From assembly GCA_944325355.1 (NCBI GenBank), contig CALUZS010000002.1, forward strand, positions 248,001 through 312,000: DNA of 64,000 bases, in the 5' to 3' direction. Below, in pieces: positions 8,487 to 16,993 of this stretch. The DNA is from an uncultured Parabacteroides sp. GTDB lineage: Bacteria; Bacteroidota; Bacteroidia; Bacteroidales; Tannerellaceae. Numbering within the stretch: position 1 is the stretch's first letter; the number at the start of each line of letters is the position of its first letter. Below the pieces are notes generated by a model. That model saw nothing but the letters and a program-made list of their open reading frames with translations, did no database searches and was not told where the DNA came from. A program made the translations under genes and the position numbers.

Positions 8487-9269
8487 TTACTTGTAGTTTA
8501 CAATTTCCCGTTCATGGGATAGTATTTGCTGAAGCTCTTCGGCTGTGATGTTGATTTCCAAATTGCCATTTTGGGCAACGGATATTTTTCCTCTTTCCTC
8601 AGATACGATTATAACTAAAGCGTCCGTCTCTAAAGACATTCCTAATCCGGATCTGTGACGTAAACCCATCTCTTTTGGAAGTTTTGCATTCTGTGCGACA
8701 GGAAGGATACAACCGGCGGCTTTGATTTTATTGTCGGCGATAATCATTGCTCCGTCATGAAGAGGGCTGTTTTTAAAGAATATGTTTTCAATCAGACGTG
8801 CATTCACATCGGCTTCAAATATCTCTCCTGTGTGTTCATAAATGGAGAGATCTACTTCTTGTTGGATACAAATCAAGGCGCCGGTTTTTTTCTTTGCCAT
8901 ATTCTTGCACGCTAAAACAACCGATGCTATGTATTTCCCTTCATGTTCGTCTTGGTTGTGTTTTGAAAACAGGTGGCTTAGGAATTTCCAGCCGCGATGC
9001 GAACCGAGCGCAACCAGGAATCTCCGAATTTCGTCTTGAAAGAGAATGACCAAAACAACAAAACCAACACTGATGAATTTATCGAAGATGGCACCCATTA
9101 AGCGCATCTCTAATACCTGGGATACCAGAATCCATGCAATAATAAAGGAGACAACCCCGCTGAATATGGCAAGTGTTCCCGATTTCTTCATTAATTTGTA
9201 GGTCTGATAAAGAAATATTGCAACTAAAAGTATGTCAATAAAGTCTTTTATACCGAAGTTTATCCACAT
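8487..9269 (-). CDS. cdaA: Membrane diadenylate cyclase (c-di-AMP synthase)
   Basis: The 260-residue protein has the CdaA architecture: about three N-terminal membrane segments within residues 8-80, then a DAC (DisA_N) catalytic domain. Both catalytic motifs are present, HDGAMII near residue 165 and RHRSGLG near 202. The enzyme condenses two ATP into cyclic di-AMP, a second messenger for potassium and osmotic balance and for cell-wall homeostasis. It is the last gene of pepD-folP-cdaA, 29 bases after folP. In Firmicutes cdaA sits with cdaR and glmM; the folP linkage here is the arrangement common in Bacteroidota. No CdaR-like partner gene is in the window. Confidence 0.93.
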   Translation of the reverse strand: MWINFGIKDFIDILLVAIFLYQTYKLMKKSGTLAIFSGVVSFIIAWILVSQVLEMRLMGAIFDKFISVGFVVLVILFQDEIRRFLVALGSHRGWKFLSHLFSKHNQDEHEGKYIASVVLACKNMAKKKTGALICIQQEVDLSIYEHTGEIFEADVNARLIENIFFKNSPLHDGAMIIADNKIKAAGCILPVAQNAKLPKEMGLRHRSGLGMSLETDALVIIVSEERGKISVAQNGNLEINITAEELQQILSHEREIVNYK

Positions 9270-9298
9270 AATAATTCCCTTTTGATAAAATTATTTCC

Positions 9299-10153
9299 TC
9301 AACATTCCTTTGTGGCTTTCAATTTCTCTGTGAGCAAAACGGCTTCCTTGGCTATTTGTACGTCGTGAACTCTTAGAATATCTGCTCCGTTCAGTAACGC
9401 AAACGTATTAAGTATGCTTGTTCCGTTCAGACTTTCTTCCGGCGAACAATTGAGAAATTTGTAAATCATGCTTTTCCTGGAAATTCCAACGAGCATTGGC
9501 AGGTTCATCGTTGCAATCTCTTGCAAGCCGTTCATGAGCTGGTAATTTTGATCCAACGTTTTGCTGAATCCAAATCCTGGGTCTAAAATTATGTCGTTGA
9601 CCCCTAATTGATGCAACTGATTGACTTTTCTTGAAAAATATAGCATGATTTCTTCCATTAAACCTGCCGGATAGTCTGTTTGTTGCTGCATGGTTCTGGG
9701 AGTCCCGCGCATATGCATCAATATATATGGAACTTGTAAATCGGCTACTGTCGCAAACATTTCCTTATCCAAATCTCCTCCTGAGATATCATTGATGATG
9801 CTTACGTGATATTCTTCGACGCATTTTCGCGCAACCTTCGAACGGAAAGTATCCACTGAAACAGGTATGTCTGGATAATTCCGTTTTAGAATAGACAATG
9901 CCGGTTCCAAACGGCTTATTTCCTCTTCTTCAGATACGTCTTTTGCATCGGGGCGAGAGGAGTACCCGCCAATATCAATGATTTCTCCACCTTCCCGCAA
10001 AATGGTTTCTATTCGTTCTGTAATATCCCGTTCTGTTTGTTTGCGGCTTTCCGCATAAAATGAATCGGGAGTTACATTTAATATTCCCATTATTTTGGGT
10101 GAGTCGAATGAATACAGTTTCCCGTTTAAGTTTATGGTTTTGGAATTTTTCAT
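9299..10153 (-). CDS. folP: Dihydropteroate synthase
   Basis: With the start chosen at 10153 the protein has 284 residues, the normal length. That ATG overlaps the pepD TGA stop as ATGA, the hallmark of translational coupling, and an in-frame upstream start at 10186 would run further into pepD. The two signatures are IMGILNVTPDSFY at residues 21-33 and the IDIGGYSSRPDAKDV region near 60. Later motifs are IINDISGG and ILDPGFGFSKT. The enzyme joins p-aminobenzoate and 6-hydroxymethyl-dihydropterin diphosphate to give dihydropteroate, and it is the sulfonamide target. I see no sign of a resistance-type insertion. Confidence 0.95.
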   Translation of the reverse strand: MKNSKTINLNGKLYSFDSPKIMGILNVTPDSFYAESRKQTERDITERIETILREGGEIIDIGGYSSRPDAKDVSEEEEISRLEPALSILKRNYPDIPVSVDTFRSKVARKCVEEYHVSIINDISGGDLDKEMFATVADLQVPYILMHMRGTPRTMQQQTDYPAGLMEEIMLYFSRKVNQLHQLGVNDIILDPGFGFSKTLDQNYQLMNGLQEIATMNLPMLVGISRKSMIYKFLNCSPEESLNGTSILNTFALLNGADILRVHDVQIAKEAVLLTEKLKATKEC

Positions 10154-11604
10154 ATACTCTGCATTGTCTCTCGTATAAGATTCCATACTTTTTCAACAGA
10201 ATAAATATTTACTTTCTCATCTGGCGAGTGCGGATGCCGCAAATCCGGACCAATAGAGACCATATCCAGTTCCGGATAATTTTCTTGGATAATGCCGCAT
10301 TCCAATCCTGCATGCATTACTTTTACTTCCGGACGTTTTCCGAACAACTTCTGGTATGTTTGCGCCATCACATTTAATATCGGTGAATCGATGTTAGGCT
10401 GCCATCCTCCGTAGGAACCTCCATCTTCCACTTTTGCTCCTGCCAAGGAGAAAAGACTTTCGAGACTGGAACAGACAGCTTCTTTCCGGCTGTCGGAAGA
10501 GCTGCGGACTAAAATGCAAATTTCTATTTTCTCATTTGATGTACGGACTATCCCTAAATTGCATGACGATTCCACGGTACCCGGAAAATCGTTCAGCATA
10601 CTGATGACGCCATTTTGGCATCCTTCAATCGAGTTGATGAAATCGTCTTGTATTTCTTCCGGTATCAATGTGCCGGGCAATTCTGTCAATTCTGCTGTAA
10701 AACTCAGATTGTCTTCTATGCCTTCATATTCTTTGCGGTATATATCTTGGTAGTCAGAAACAAGTTCCCAAAGTGCTTCAGCGTTGTCGTTGGGAATTGT
10801 GATGATTGCTTCTGCTTCCCGGGGTATGGCATTGCGTAGGGAACCTCCTTTCACTGCCGATAAGCGAGCTCCGTAATTGCATACGGCATCTTTCAGGAAC
10901 CGGAAAATTAATTTGTTGGCGTTTGCCCTTCCTAAATGGATATCTACGCCCGAATGCCCTCCTTTCAAGCCTTTTAATATTATTTTTACGGCAACATCTC
11001 CTTCGGGGATATACGTATCTTCCTTGAATTGGAAAGAGATGTTGAGATCTGCACCTCCCGCACATCCAACAAATAGCACGCCTTCTTCTTCAGAGTCGCA
11101 ATTGATTAATGTTTTTCCTTTAAGGTAGCCGGGCTTTAATCCGAAAGCGCCATCCATTCCTTCCTCTTCATCTACGGTGAAATAGGCTTCCAGATTCCCG
11201 TGTTTTAAGGATTTGTCTGCAAGAACTGCCATGATAAGCGCAACGCCAATGCCGTCGTCTGCGCCTAATGTTGTCCCATGTGCGGTAACCCATTCCCCGT
11301 CAATATAAGCATCTATCGGATCTTTGGTGAAATCATGGGTTACATCTCCGTTTTTTTGTGGAACCATGTCAAGGTGTGCTTGCAATATGAGCGGTTTGCT
11401 GTTTTCCATTCCGGGAGTTGCCGGTTTACGGATAAGCACACTTCCTGTTGTATCTTGTAGAGTTTCTAATCCTAAGTTTGTTCCGAAATTGACCATGTAC
11501 CGGGTAATTTCTTGCATGTGTCCGGTCGGACGAGGAATCTGTGTCAGCTCGTAAAAGTAGTTCCACACAGATTGTGGATGAAGGCTTTTGATTTCTGTTG
11601 CCAT
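10150..11604 (-). CDS. pepD: Aminoacyl-histidine dipeptidase (M20 family)
   Basis: The 484-residue protein is a full-length PepD. It contains the M20 metal-binding blocks: LQAHLDMVPQKN near residue 74 and ADDGIGV near 115, then DEEEGMDGAFG near 145, which carries the catalytic glutamate. The enzyme cleaves dipeptides with broad specificity, including beta-Ala-His and X-His, in the cytoplasm. Such enzymes suit peptide-fermenting gut bacteria. It is the first gene of the pepD-folP-cdaA operon, with the -7 element at 11672-11679 and an inverted repeat in its leader at 11636-11655. Confidence 0.95.
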   Translation of the reverse strand: MATEIKSLHPQSVWNYFYELTQIPRPTGHMQEITRYMVNFGTNLGLETLQDTTGSVLIRKPATPGMENSKPLILQAHLDMVPQKNGDVTHDFTKDPIDAYIDGEWVTAHGTTLGADDGIGVALIMAVLADKSLKHGNLEAYFTVDEEEGMDGAFGLKPGYLKGKTLINCDSEEEGVLFVGCAGGADLNISFQFKEDTYIPEGDVAVKIILKGLKGGHSGVDIHLGRANANKLIFRFLKDAVCNYGARLSAVKGGSLRNAIPREAEAIITIPNDNAEALWELVSDYQDIYRKEYEGIEDNLSFTAELTELPGTLIPEEIQDDFINSIEGCQNGVISMLNDFPGTVESSCNLGIVRTSNEKIEICILVRSSSDSRKEAVCSSLESLFSLAGAKVEDGGSYGGWQPNIDSPILNVMAQTYQKLFGKRPEVKVMHAGLECGIIQENYPELDMVSIGPDLRHPHSPDEKVNIYSVEKVWNLIRETMQSI

Positions 11605-11635
11605 AAGTTGTGTTTTTAATTATCAATGCAACGGA

Positions 11636-11655
11636 TACTTAATCGCGGTTAAGTA
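11636..11655. promoter_or_regulatory. 20-bp perfect-arm inverted repeat in the pepD leader
   Basis: TACTTAA (11636-11642) and TTAAGTA (11649-11655) flank a 6-base centre (TCGCGG). It lies between the pepD -7 element and its start codon, so it could be an operator or an mRNA hairpin. There is no T-tract, so it is not a terminator. Confidence 0.45.
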
Positions 11656-11671
11656 GTAACGTATGCGAAGT

Positions 11672-11679
11672 CAAAATTA
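11672..11679 (-). promoter_or_regulatory. -7 element for pepD-folP-cdaA
   Basis: The minus strand reads TAATTTTG, fitting TAnnTTTG, 68 bases before the pepD start. Confidence 0.5.
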
Positions 11680-11733
11680 CATAAATTAGCTATACGAAGC
11701 TATTGGTTCTTGTTTGGCATTAGTGGTTTTAAA

Positions 11734-12741
11734 TTAATTTAAGACCTTCGCTTCAGGCTTTTTGTTAGTTATGGGCAATGCGACGATACCGAATAAGCCG
11801 CAAACGATAACCCAAACGGTTTGGATTGTATGGACAACCAATGCAAACGCTGCAGCATCGTCTTTCCCGACGCCGAAGCAGACCAGTGTCGCGATTACCA
11901 TAAAATGCCATGGACCAATTCCTCCCTGTACAGGAACAGCAACTCCTATACTGCTCATGGTGAAAGCAATCAGTCCTATGGATATACCTAAATCTTTTGT
12001 AAAATCGAATGCGTAAAACGTAATGTAAAAGTAGAAGAAATAACCGGACCAAATTAGTATTGTTTCAAGAAGAAAAAGTCCCTTTTTTTTCATTATCCAA
12101 ACGGTTTTTATACCCGACCAAATATTTGTAAGGACCCCTTTCGTCTTTTGTACAAGTGAAAGGTGGCTCATGAATTTGAATACAAACCATATGGCTGCAA
12201 CGATTATCAGTGCTCCTACATACAGCCAAACGGAATTGAACGTGGATTGGATTCCTTCAAGCAGTTGGGGATTCTTTTCAAAAAAGCGGTTGAAGAAGCC
12301 TATATTGAAAATGAAGATGGAGAAAGTGATTAATCCAACCGCGATGGTATCGCTTACGCGGTCGACCAAGAGCGTCCCGATTAGTTTCGTAAAAGATATT
12401 TTGTCATATTTTGAAACTATTCCGCAGCGCCATATCTCTCCTATCCGGGGCAGGACTAAATTTACGGCATAGTTTCCTAACACAGCGAAGATGATGTTGC
12501 TTGTTTTGAAGCGTCCGCCCAATGATTCTATCAGCAACCCCCAACGGAGCGCCCTTACGATATTTGCCATTAGCCCGAAGACTAAAGAAAATAGGATTAT
12601 ATCGTATCGAACTCCTTCCTTGATGATAGACCAGACTGTCGAGAAGTCTACACCGCGATAAAGGAACCAGATCAGTAAAAGACCAAAAAACAGTGGTAAT
12701 ATTATTTTTATTGCGGTGTGGATAACGTGTTTAAAGTTCAT
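11734..12741 (-). CDS. Lysylphosphatidylglycerol-synthase-type flippase domain membrane protein (UPF0104)
   Basis: The 335-residue protein is strongly hydrophobic with about eight membrane segments and matches the LPG_synthase_TM family. The family signature lies near residues 60-130: VRALRWGLLIESLG, then VNLVLPRIGEIWRCGIV, then GTLLVDRVSDTI. In MprF this domain flips aminoacylated lipids; stand-alone members such as AglD-like proteins may move other isoprenoid- or lipid-linked molecules. No synthase domain is fused here, so lipid aminoacylation is not implied. It is transcribed divergently from rsmA, from promoters whose -7 elements face each other. Confidence 0.82.
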   Translation of the reverse strand: MNFKHVIHTAIKIILPLFFGLLLIWFLYRGVDFSTVWSIIKEGVRYDIILFSLVFGLMANIVRALRWGLLIESLGGRFKTSNIIFAVLGNYAVNLVLPRIGEIWRCGIVSKYDKISFTKLIGTLLVDRVSDTIAVGLITFSIFIFNIGFFNRFFEKNPQLLEGIQSTFNSVWLYVGALIIVAAIWFVFKFMSHLSLVQKTKGVLTNIWSGIKTVWIMKKKGLFLLETILIWSGYFFYFYITFYAFDFTKDLGISIGLIAFTMSSIGVAVPVQGGIGPWHFMVIATLVCFGVGKDDAAAFALVVHTIQTVWVIVCGLFGIVALPITNKKPEAKVLN

Positions 12742-12767
12742 GAACTGGAAATCTTTAAAAATTTATG

Positions 12768-12791
12768 TACCTTTGTGCATCCGCAAAGGTA
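12768..12791. promoter_or_regulatory. Face-to-face divergent -7 elements (rsmA and flippase gene)
   Basis: TACCTTTG at 12768-12775 serves rsmA on the plus strand. CAAAGGTA at 12784-12791 is the same element on the minus strand for the flippase gene. Together they form an 8-8-8 inverted repeat. Each transcript would start inside or beyond the other promoter's -7 element, so the two cannot easily be occupied at once. Confidence 0.7.
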
Positions 12792-12847
12792 GATATTTCT
12801 CCGAATAGTAAAGACTTAAAAAAGGAACAAACTGCTAAATAAGGACG

Positions 12848-13657
12848 ATGAGATATGTAAAACCAAAAAAAGCGTTGGGACAACATTTCCTGAAAGATTT
12901 GCATATAGCAGAACGGATAGCGGGGACGTTGGATGAATATCAGGGCTTTCCTGTTTTGGAAGTAGGTCCCGGGATGGGTGTTCTTACACAATACCTGATA
13001 GGAAAGCACGATTTGTTTGTCGTGGAACTCGACAGCGAGTCGGTAGATTTCCTTGAACGGAATTTTCCCGGATTGGATGGACGGATTATTTCCGGAGATT
13101 TTTTACGTTTGGATTTAGGCAGTCTGTTTTCTGGAGAGTTTTGTGTTATCGGGAACTACCCTTATAATATTTCCAGCCAGATATTTTTTAAAGTTTTGGA
13201 ATATAAGGACCGTATACCGTGCTGTTCCGGGATGATACAAAAGGAGGTTGCCGAACGTTTGGCGGCTTCTCCGGGAAGTAAAACTTACGGAATCATCAGC
13301 GTTTTATTACAAGCTTGGTACGATATCGAATATTTATTTACAGTTAATGAATATGTTTTTCTGCCTCCGCCTAAAGTGAAAAGCGCAGTGGTGAAGATGA
13401 CACGGAATAAACGGAAGGATTTAGGTTGCGACGAAACGCTTTTCCGGCAGGTTGTGAAGACCTCTTTCAACCAGCGGCGGAAAACGTTGAGAAACTCCAT
13501 GAAGTCTCTGCTGGGGAAAAATTTCCCGGATTATGCATTGCCGGTGTTTGATAAACGTCCGGAACAACTTTCGGTGGAGCAGTTCATTGACTTGACAATC
13601 TTGTGCGGTCAATGGTTAGATGAAGCAATTGTTGAGGATAAGGAACCGATTAAATAG
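12848..13657 (+). CDS. rsmA: 16S rRNA dimethyladenosine methyltransferase
   Basis: RsmA (KsgA) dimethylates two adjacent adenines near the 3' end of 16S rRNA, a late quality-control step in small-subunit assembly. The 269-residue protein begins with the family N-terminus KKALGQHFLKD (residues 6-16) and has the SAM-binding LEVGPGMGVLTQYL near 36-49 and the catalytic GNYPYNIS near 103. The NLPY motif is NYPY here. Resistance to kasugamycin follows loss of this enzyme in other bacteria. It is 11 bases upstream of mgtE and probably cotranscribed with it. Confidence 0.96.
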   Translation: MRYVKPKKALGQHFLKDLHIAERIAGTLDEYQGFPVLEVGPGMGVLTQYLIGKHDLFVVELDSESVDFLERNFPGLDGRIISGDFLRLDLGSLFSGEFCVIGNYPYNISSQIFFKVLEYKDRIPCCSGMIQKEVAERLAASPGSKTYGIISVLLQAWYDIEYLFTVNEYVFLPPPKVKSAVVKMTRNKRKDLGCDETLFRQVVKTSFNQRRKTLRNSMKSLLGKNFPDYALPVFDKRPEQLSVEQFIDLTILCGQWLDEAIVEDKEPIK

Positions 13658-13668
13658 AGGGAAAAGAT

Positions 13669-15015
13669 ATGGTAGAATTGTCGGAAGAATATATAAATCG
13701 TCTGAGGGAAGTCATAAAAGAAAAAGACGATGCCAAGGCGAAAGAGATATTGGATGAACTGTATCCTGCCGATATAGCGGAGATATATCAGGAGCTGGAT
13801 TTGGATGAAGCTACCTATCTTTATATGTTACTCGACGGAGAGAAGGCAGCTGACGTTTTAATGGAGCTGGATGAAGAAGACCGGCATAAGCTTTTGAAGG
13901 AACTCCCGAATGAGGTCATTGCGAAGCGTTTTGTTGACAACATGGAGAGCGATGATGCAGCAGACCTGATGCGGGAACTGGATGAGGATACCCAGGAAGA
14001 AATTCTTTCCCATATAAAGGACGTTGAGCAAGCGGGAGATATTGTCGACCTTTTGAAATACGATGAAGATACTGCCGGCGGATTGATGGGAACCGAAATG
14101 ATTGTCGTCAATGAAAACTGGAGTATGCCGAAATGTATTGATGAAATGCGGAAGCAGGCGGAGGACATGGATGAAATTTATTATGTTTATGTTATTGATG
14201 ACGATGAGCGGTTGAAAGGGGTATTGCCTTTACAGAAACTCATAACGAATCCGTCGGTATCAAAAATCAAGCACGTGATGAAGAAAGATCCGATTGCAGT
14301 GAAAGAAAGCGACCGGATAGAAGATGTTTCCCAGGTTATTGAAAAATACGATTTGGTTGCAGTTCCCGTTATTGACAGCATCGGACGTTTGGTTGGTCGG
14401 ATTACCATCGATGACGTAATGGATGAAATACGTGAACAACATGAGCGTGAGTACCAGTTGGCATCCGGTATCTCCCAGGATGTGGAAACCTCCGATAACA
14501 TATTTACCCAGACAACAGCACGCCTTCCGTGGTTGCTGATTGGAATGTTGGGTGGTTTAGGCAATTCGTTGATTTTAGGTGGGTTTGAAAGTAGTTTTGC
14601 CATGAACCCCAAAATGGCGCTGTTCATCCCCTTGATTGGTGGTACCGGAGGGAATGTCGGGATACAATCATCGGCGATTGTAGTTCAAGGTTTGGCGAAT
14701 AATACGCTGAAAGAGAAACATGTCTTTTCCCAAATCATAAAGGAATCGGTTGTTGCGCTTATCAATGCGAGCATCATCAGTTTTATTGTGTTTGTTTACA
14801 ACTTTTTCCTGCTTGGAGACAAGGAGATAACTGCTTCTGTTTCATTAAGCCTGTTTGCAGTGGTCATTTTCGCCAGTATCTTTGGGACGTTAGTCCCGAT
14901 GACCTTGAACAAGTTGAAAGTAGACCCGGCATTGGCTACCGGACCTTTCATCACAATTACCAACGACATTATAGGGATGATGATTTACATGTTTATATCC
15001 GCAGCCTTGGCATAA
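13669..15015 (+). CDS. mgtE: Magnesium transporter MgtE
   Basis: The 448-residue protein has the complete MgtE layout: an acidic helical N domain (about residues 1-130, rich in D/E), two CBS domains (about 135-255, with HVMKKDPIAVKESDRI and VAVPVIDSIGRLVGRITIDD) and a five-helix membrane domain from about 285. The pore region shows PLIGGTGGNVGIQSSAI near 325-341. MgtE is a Mg2+-gated Mg2+ channel in the cytoplasmic membrane; the acidic domains sense cytoplasmic magnesium. It lies 11 bases after rsmA, linking ribosome assembly with magnesium supply. Confidence 0.96.
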   Translation: MVELSEEYINRLREVIKEKDDAKAKEILDELYPADIAEIYQELDLDEATYLYMLLDGEKAADVLMELDEEDRHKLLKELPNEVIAKRFVDNMESDDAADLMRELDEDTQEEILSHIKDVEQAGDIVDLLKYDEDTAGGLMGTEMIVVNENWSMPKCIDEMRKQAEDMDEIYYVYVIDDDERLKGVLPLQKLITNPSVSKIKHVMKKDPIAVKESDRIEDVSQVIEKYDLVAVPVIDSIGRLVGRITIDDVMDEIREQHEREYQLASGISQDVETSDNIFTQTTARLPWLLIGMLGGLGNSLILGGFESSFAMNPKMALFIPLIGGTGGNVGIQSSAIVVQGLANNTLKEKHVFSQIIKESVVALINASIISFIVFVYNFFLLGDKEITASVSLSLFAVVIFASIFGTLVPMTLNKLKVDPALATGPFITITNDIIGMMIYMFISAALA

Positions 15016-15081
15016 ATCAATTTTTTTGCAGGAGAGGTATTAAAAAAGTATGTTTTATAGCATATTTTTGCGGGGAAATTA

Positions 15082-15089
15082 TACCTTTG
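15082..15089 (+). promoter_or_regulatory. -7 element for lrgAB
   Basis: TACCTTTG matches the consensus exactly. It overlaps an in-frame TTG at 15087, which rules that codon out as the lrgA start. Confidence 0.7.
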
Positions 15090-15116
15090 CGCCATGAAAA
15101 TAGCAAGGAAATAGTG

Positions 15117-15452
15117 ATGTTATTGCAGGTATTTTATATTCTCTTCTTCTATTTTGTCGGAGAGTTTGTCAGTTATTGTATGAACGGATTCATTCCGGGA
15201 AGTGTCATTGGAATGATTTTGTTGTTTCTTGCGCTTGCCTTTAAAAAGGTAAAGCCGCAACATGTAGACCGAGTTTCAAAACTTTTGACAGCCAATATGG
15301 GATTATTTTTCATTCCTGCCGGAGCCGGGTTGATGAATTCGTTTGGTATCATTTCCCATTATTGGACCGTTATTATATTTGCTTCCGTAATCAGCACGAT
15401 ACTGGTCATATCGACAGTTGCTTTGTTGCAACAGAAGATGGGAAAAGAGTAG
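15117..15452 (+). CDS. lrgA: CidA/LrgA family holin-like protein
   Basis: I place the start at the ATG at 15117 (111 residues). The open frame extends to a TTG at 15087, but that codon lies inside the -7 promoter element. AAGGA sits about 10 bases before the ATG. The protein has four membrane segments and the family motif GEFVSYCMNGFIPGSVIGMILL. LrgA and LrgB form a membrane complex first linked to control of murein hydrolases and autolysis in staphylococci. Plant and bacterial relatives export small carboxylates such as glycolate or pyruvate. Overflow-acid export would fit a fermenter, but that is inference. Confidence 0.88.
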   Translation: MLLQVFYILFFYFVGEFVSYCMNGFIPGSVIGMILLFLALAFKKVKPQHVDRVSKLLTANMGLFFIPAGAGLMNSFGIISHYWTVIIFASVISTILVISTVALLQQKMGKE

Positions 15453-15465
15453 GGGGGCTTTTTGT

Positions 15466-16164
15466 ATGGATAACTTGTTGCATTCTGAAATATTCGCGTT
15501 GACGTTGACTGTCGGGACATATATAGCTGCTACCATATTATATAAAAAGACGCATCTCTGCCTGTTGCATCCGCTTATTACTTCAATTTTTGCCATAATA
15601 GCCATATTGAAAGTCGTTGGATTGCCCTATGAGACATACCGCGACGGGGCGCACTTGATACATTTCCTTTTAGGTCCGTCGGTTGTTGCCTTAGGCTATG
15701 TGTTGTATGAGCAGGTGCATTACCTGAAAGGAAATGTGGTTTCTATATTCACTTCGGTGTTTGTGGGAGCTGTGGTCGGGATTCTAAGCGTGATTGTTGT
15801 CGGTCGTTTGATGGGTGCCGACCATGCGTTGATTGCTTCCTTGCAACCGAAATCGGTGACTACGCCTATTGCTATGGGAATTTCAGAAAAGGCGGGAGGA
15901 ATACCATCCCTTACGGCGGTAATCGTTGTTGCAGTAGGCATATTTGGCAGCATCATTGGTCCTTTTGTCTTGAAAATTCTTGGAATAGAGAGCCGGATAG
16001 CAAAAGGGTTGGCGCTGGGAGCTTCTTCCCATGCCGTCGGGACAGCTGCTGCCATTCAGATTGGCGCTGTTGAAGGGGCAATCAGTGGTCTGGCGATAGG
16101 GCTGATGGGTATCATGACGGCAGTCCTCGTGCCCATTATCGAATATTTAGTTTCTTTCTTTTAG
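15466..16164 (+). CDS. lrgB: LrgB family membrane protein
   Basis: The protein begins MDNLLHSEIFAL at 15466, 13 bases after lrgA stops, and has 232 residues. An in-frame upstream start at 15418 would fall within lrgA and is less likely. About seven membrane segments are visible. The LrgB signature region is SLQPKSVTTPIAMGISE near residues 124-140, and LALGASSHAVGTAAA near 181 follows the family pattern. It works with LrgA as described for that gene. The pair forms a simple two-gene operon. Confidence 0.9.
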   Translation: MDNLLHSEIFALTLTVGTYIAATILYKKTHLCLLHPLITSIFAIIAILKVVGLPYETYRDGAHLIHFLLGPSVVALGYVLYEQVHYLKGNVVSIFTSVFVGAVVGILSVIVVGRLMGADHALIASLQPKSVTTPIAMGISEKAGGIPSLTAVIVVAVGIFGSIIGPFVLKILGIESRIAKGLALGASSHAVGTAAAIQIGAVEGAISGLAIGLMGIMTAVLVPIIEYLVSFF

Positions 16165-16259
16165 GAAGCAGCCAACCGGTATCGGGCAGGAACCGGTTGT
16201 TCCTACGTTATGGATAAAACGGTATTGCAACTGTCTTTCAAAGGTTTTTGAATGTTTTT

Positions 16260-16290
16260 ATTGTTATTTTGAAGGAAAATGCTACTTTTG
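16260..16290 (+). promoter_or_regulatory. Promoter for efp
   Basis: A TTG-type -33 box (16261-16263) and a TACTTTTG -7 element (16283-16290) are 19 bases apart; the start codon is at 16345. Confidence 0.6.
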
Positions 16291-16344
16291 CGGACGGAAT
16301 AAAACGCTCTGTTGCAATAATAAAAACAATAAAACGTAATAAAT

Positions 16345-16908
16345 ATGATTAATTCACAAGACATTAAGAATGGAACTTGTATCCGTTTGGATGGGAAACT
16401 CTATTTTTGCATAGAATTTTTGCATGTAAAACCGGGTAAGGGCAATACAATTATGCGTACGAAACTGAAATCCGTTGTTGACGGACGTGTATTGGAACGT
16501 CGTTTCAACATCGGAGAGAAATTGGAAGATGTCCGGGTTGAGCGCCGTCCTTACCAATATTCTTATAATGAAGGAGAACATTATCATTTTCTGAACCAAG
16601 AGACATGGGAAGATGTCATTATTGATAAAAGCCTTATCAACGGCGTTGATTACTTGAAAGAGGGAGAAATGGTAGATGTTGTTTCGGATGCTTCGACGGA
16701 AACGGTTTTGTTTGCTGAGTTACCCGTTAAGGTTCAGTTGAAAATCACTTATACCGAACCGGGACTGAAAGGCGATACGGCTACCAATACATTAAAACCG
16801 GCAACTGTTGAAACGGGAGCTACTGTCCGTGTGCCGTTGTTTATTGAAGAAGGCGAAATAATCGAAGTAAATACCTTGGACGGTTCGTACGTAGGACGTG
16901 TCCGTTAA
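16345..16908 (+). CDS. efp: Elongation factor P
   Basis: The 187-residue protein has the normal EF-P length and three beta-barrel domains. The tip loop is HVKPGKGN at residues 27-34, with Lys32 at the position that other bacteria modify by lysylation or 5-aminopentanol. EF-P enters the ribosome E site and rescues stalling at polyproline. No modification enzyme (EpmA/EpmB or YmfI type) is in this window, so the modification state is unknown. The gene is monocistronic, between its own promoter and a terminator at 16933-16970. Confidence 0.97.
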   Translation: MINSQDIKNGTCIRLDGKLYFCIEFLHVKPGKGNTIMRTKLKSVVDGRVLERRFNIGEKLEDVRVERRPYQYSYNEGEHYHFLNQETWEDVIIDKSLINGVDYLKEGEMVDVVSDASTETVLFAELPVKVQLKITYTEPGLKGDTATNTLKPATVETGATVRVPLFIEEGEIIEVNTLDGSYVGRVR

Positions 16909-16932
16909 TTATAGAAATCTTATAATTTTCAT

Positions 16933-16970
16933 AAAATCCTGTCTGGATTCAAGGCAGGATTTTTCTTTTT
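16933..16970 (+). terminator. Rho-independent terminator after efp
   Basis: An 11-bp stem (16933-16943 with 16953-16963, one mismatch) has a 9-base loop and is followed by a T-rich tail to 16970. It lies before the radC start, which argues against the longer radC frame from 16898. Confidence 0.85.
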
Positions 16971-16993
16971 CCAAAACTTTATCTGTAGAAATC

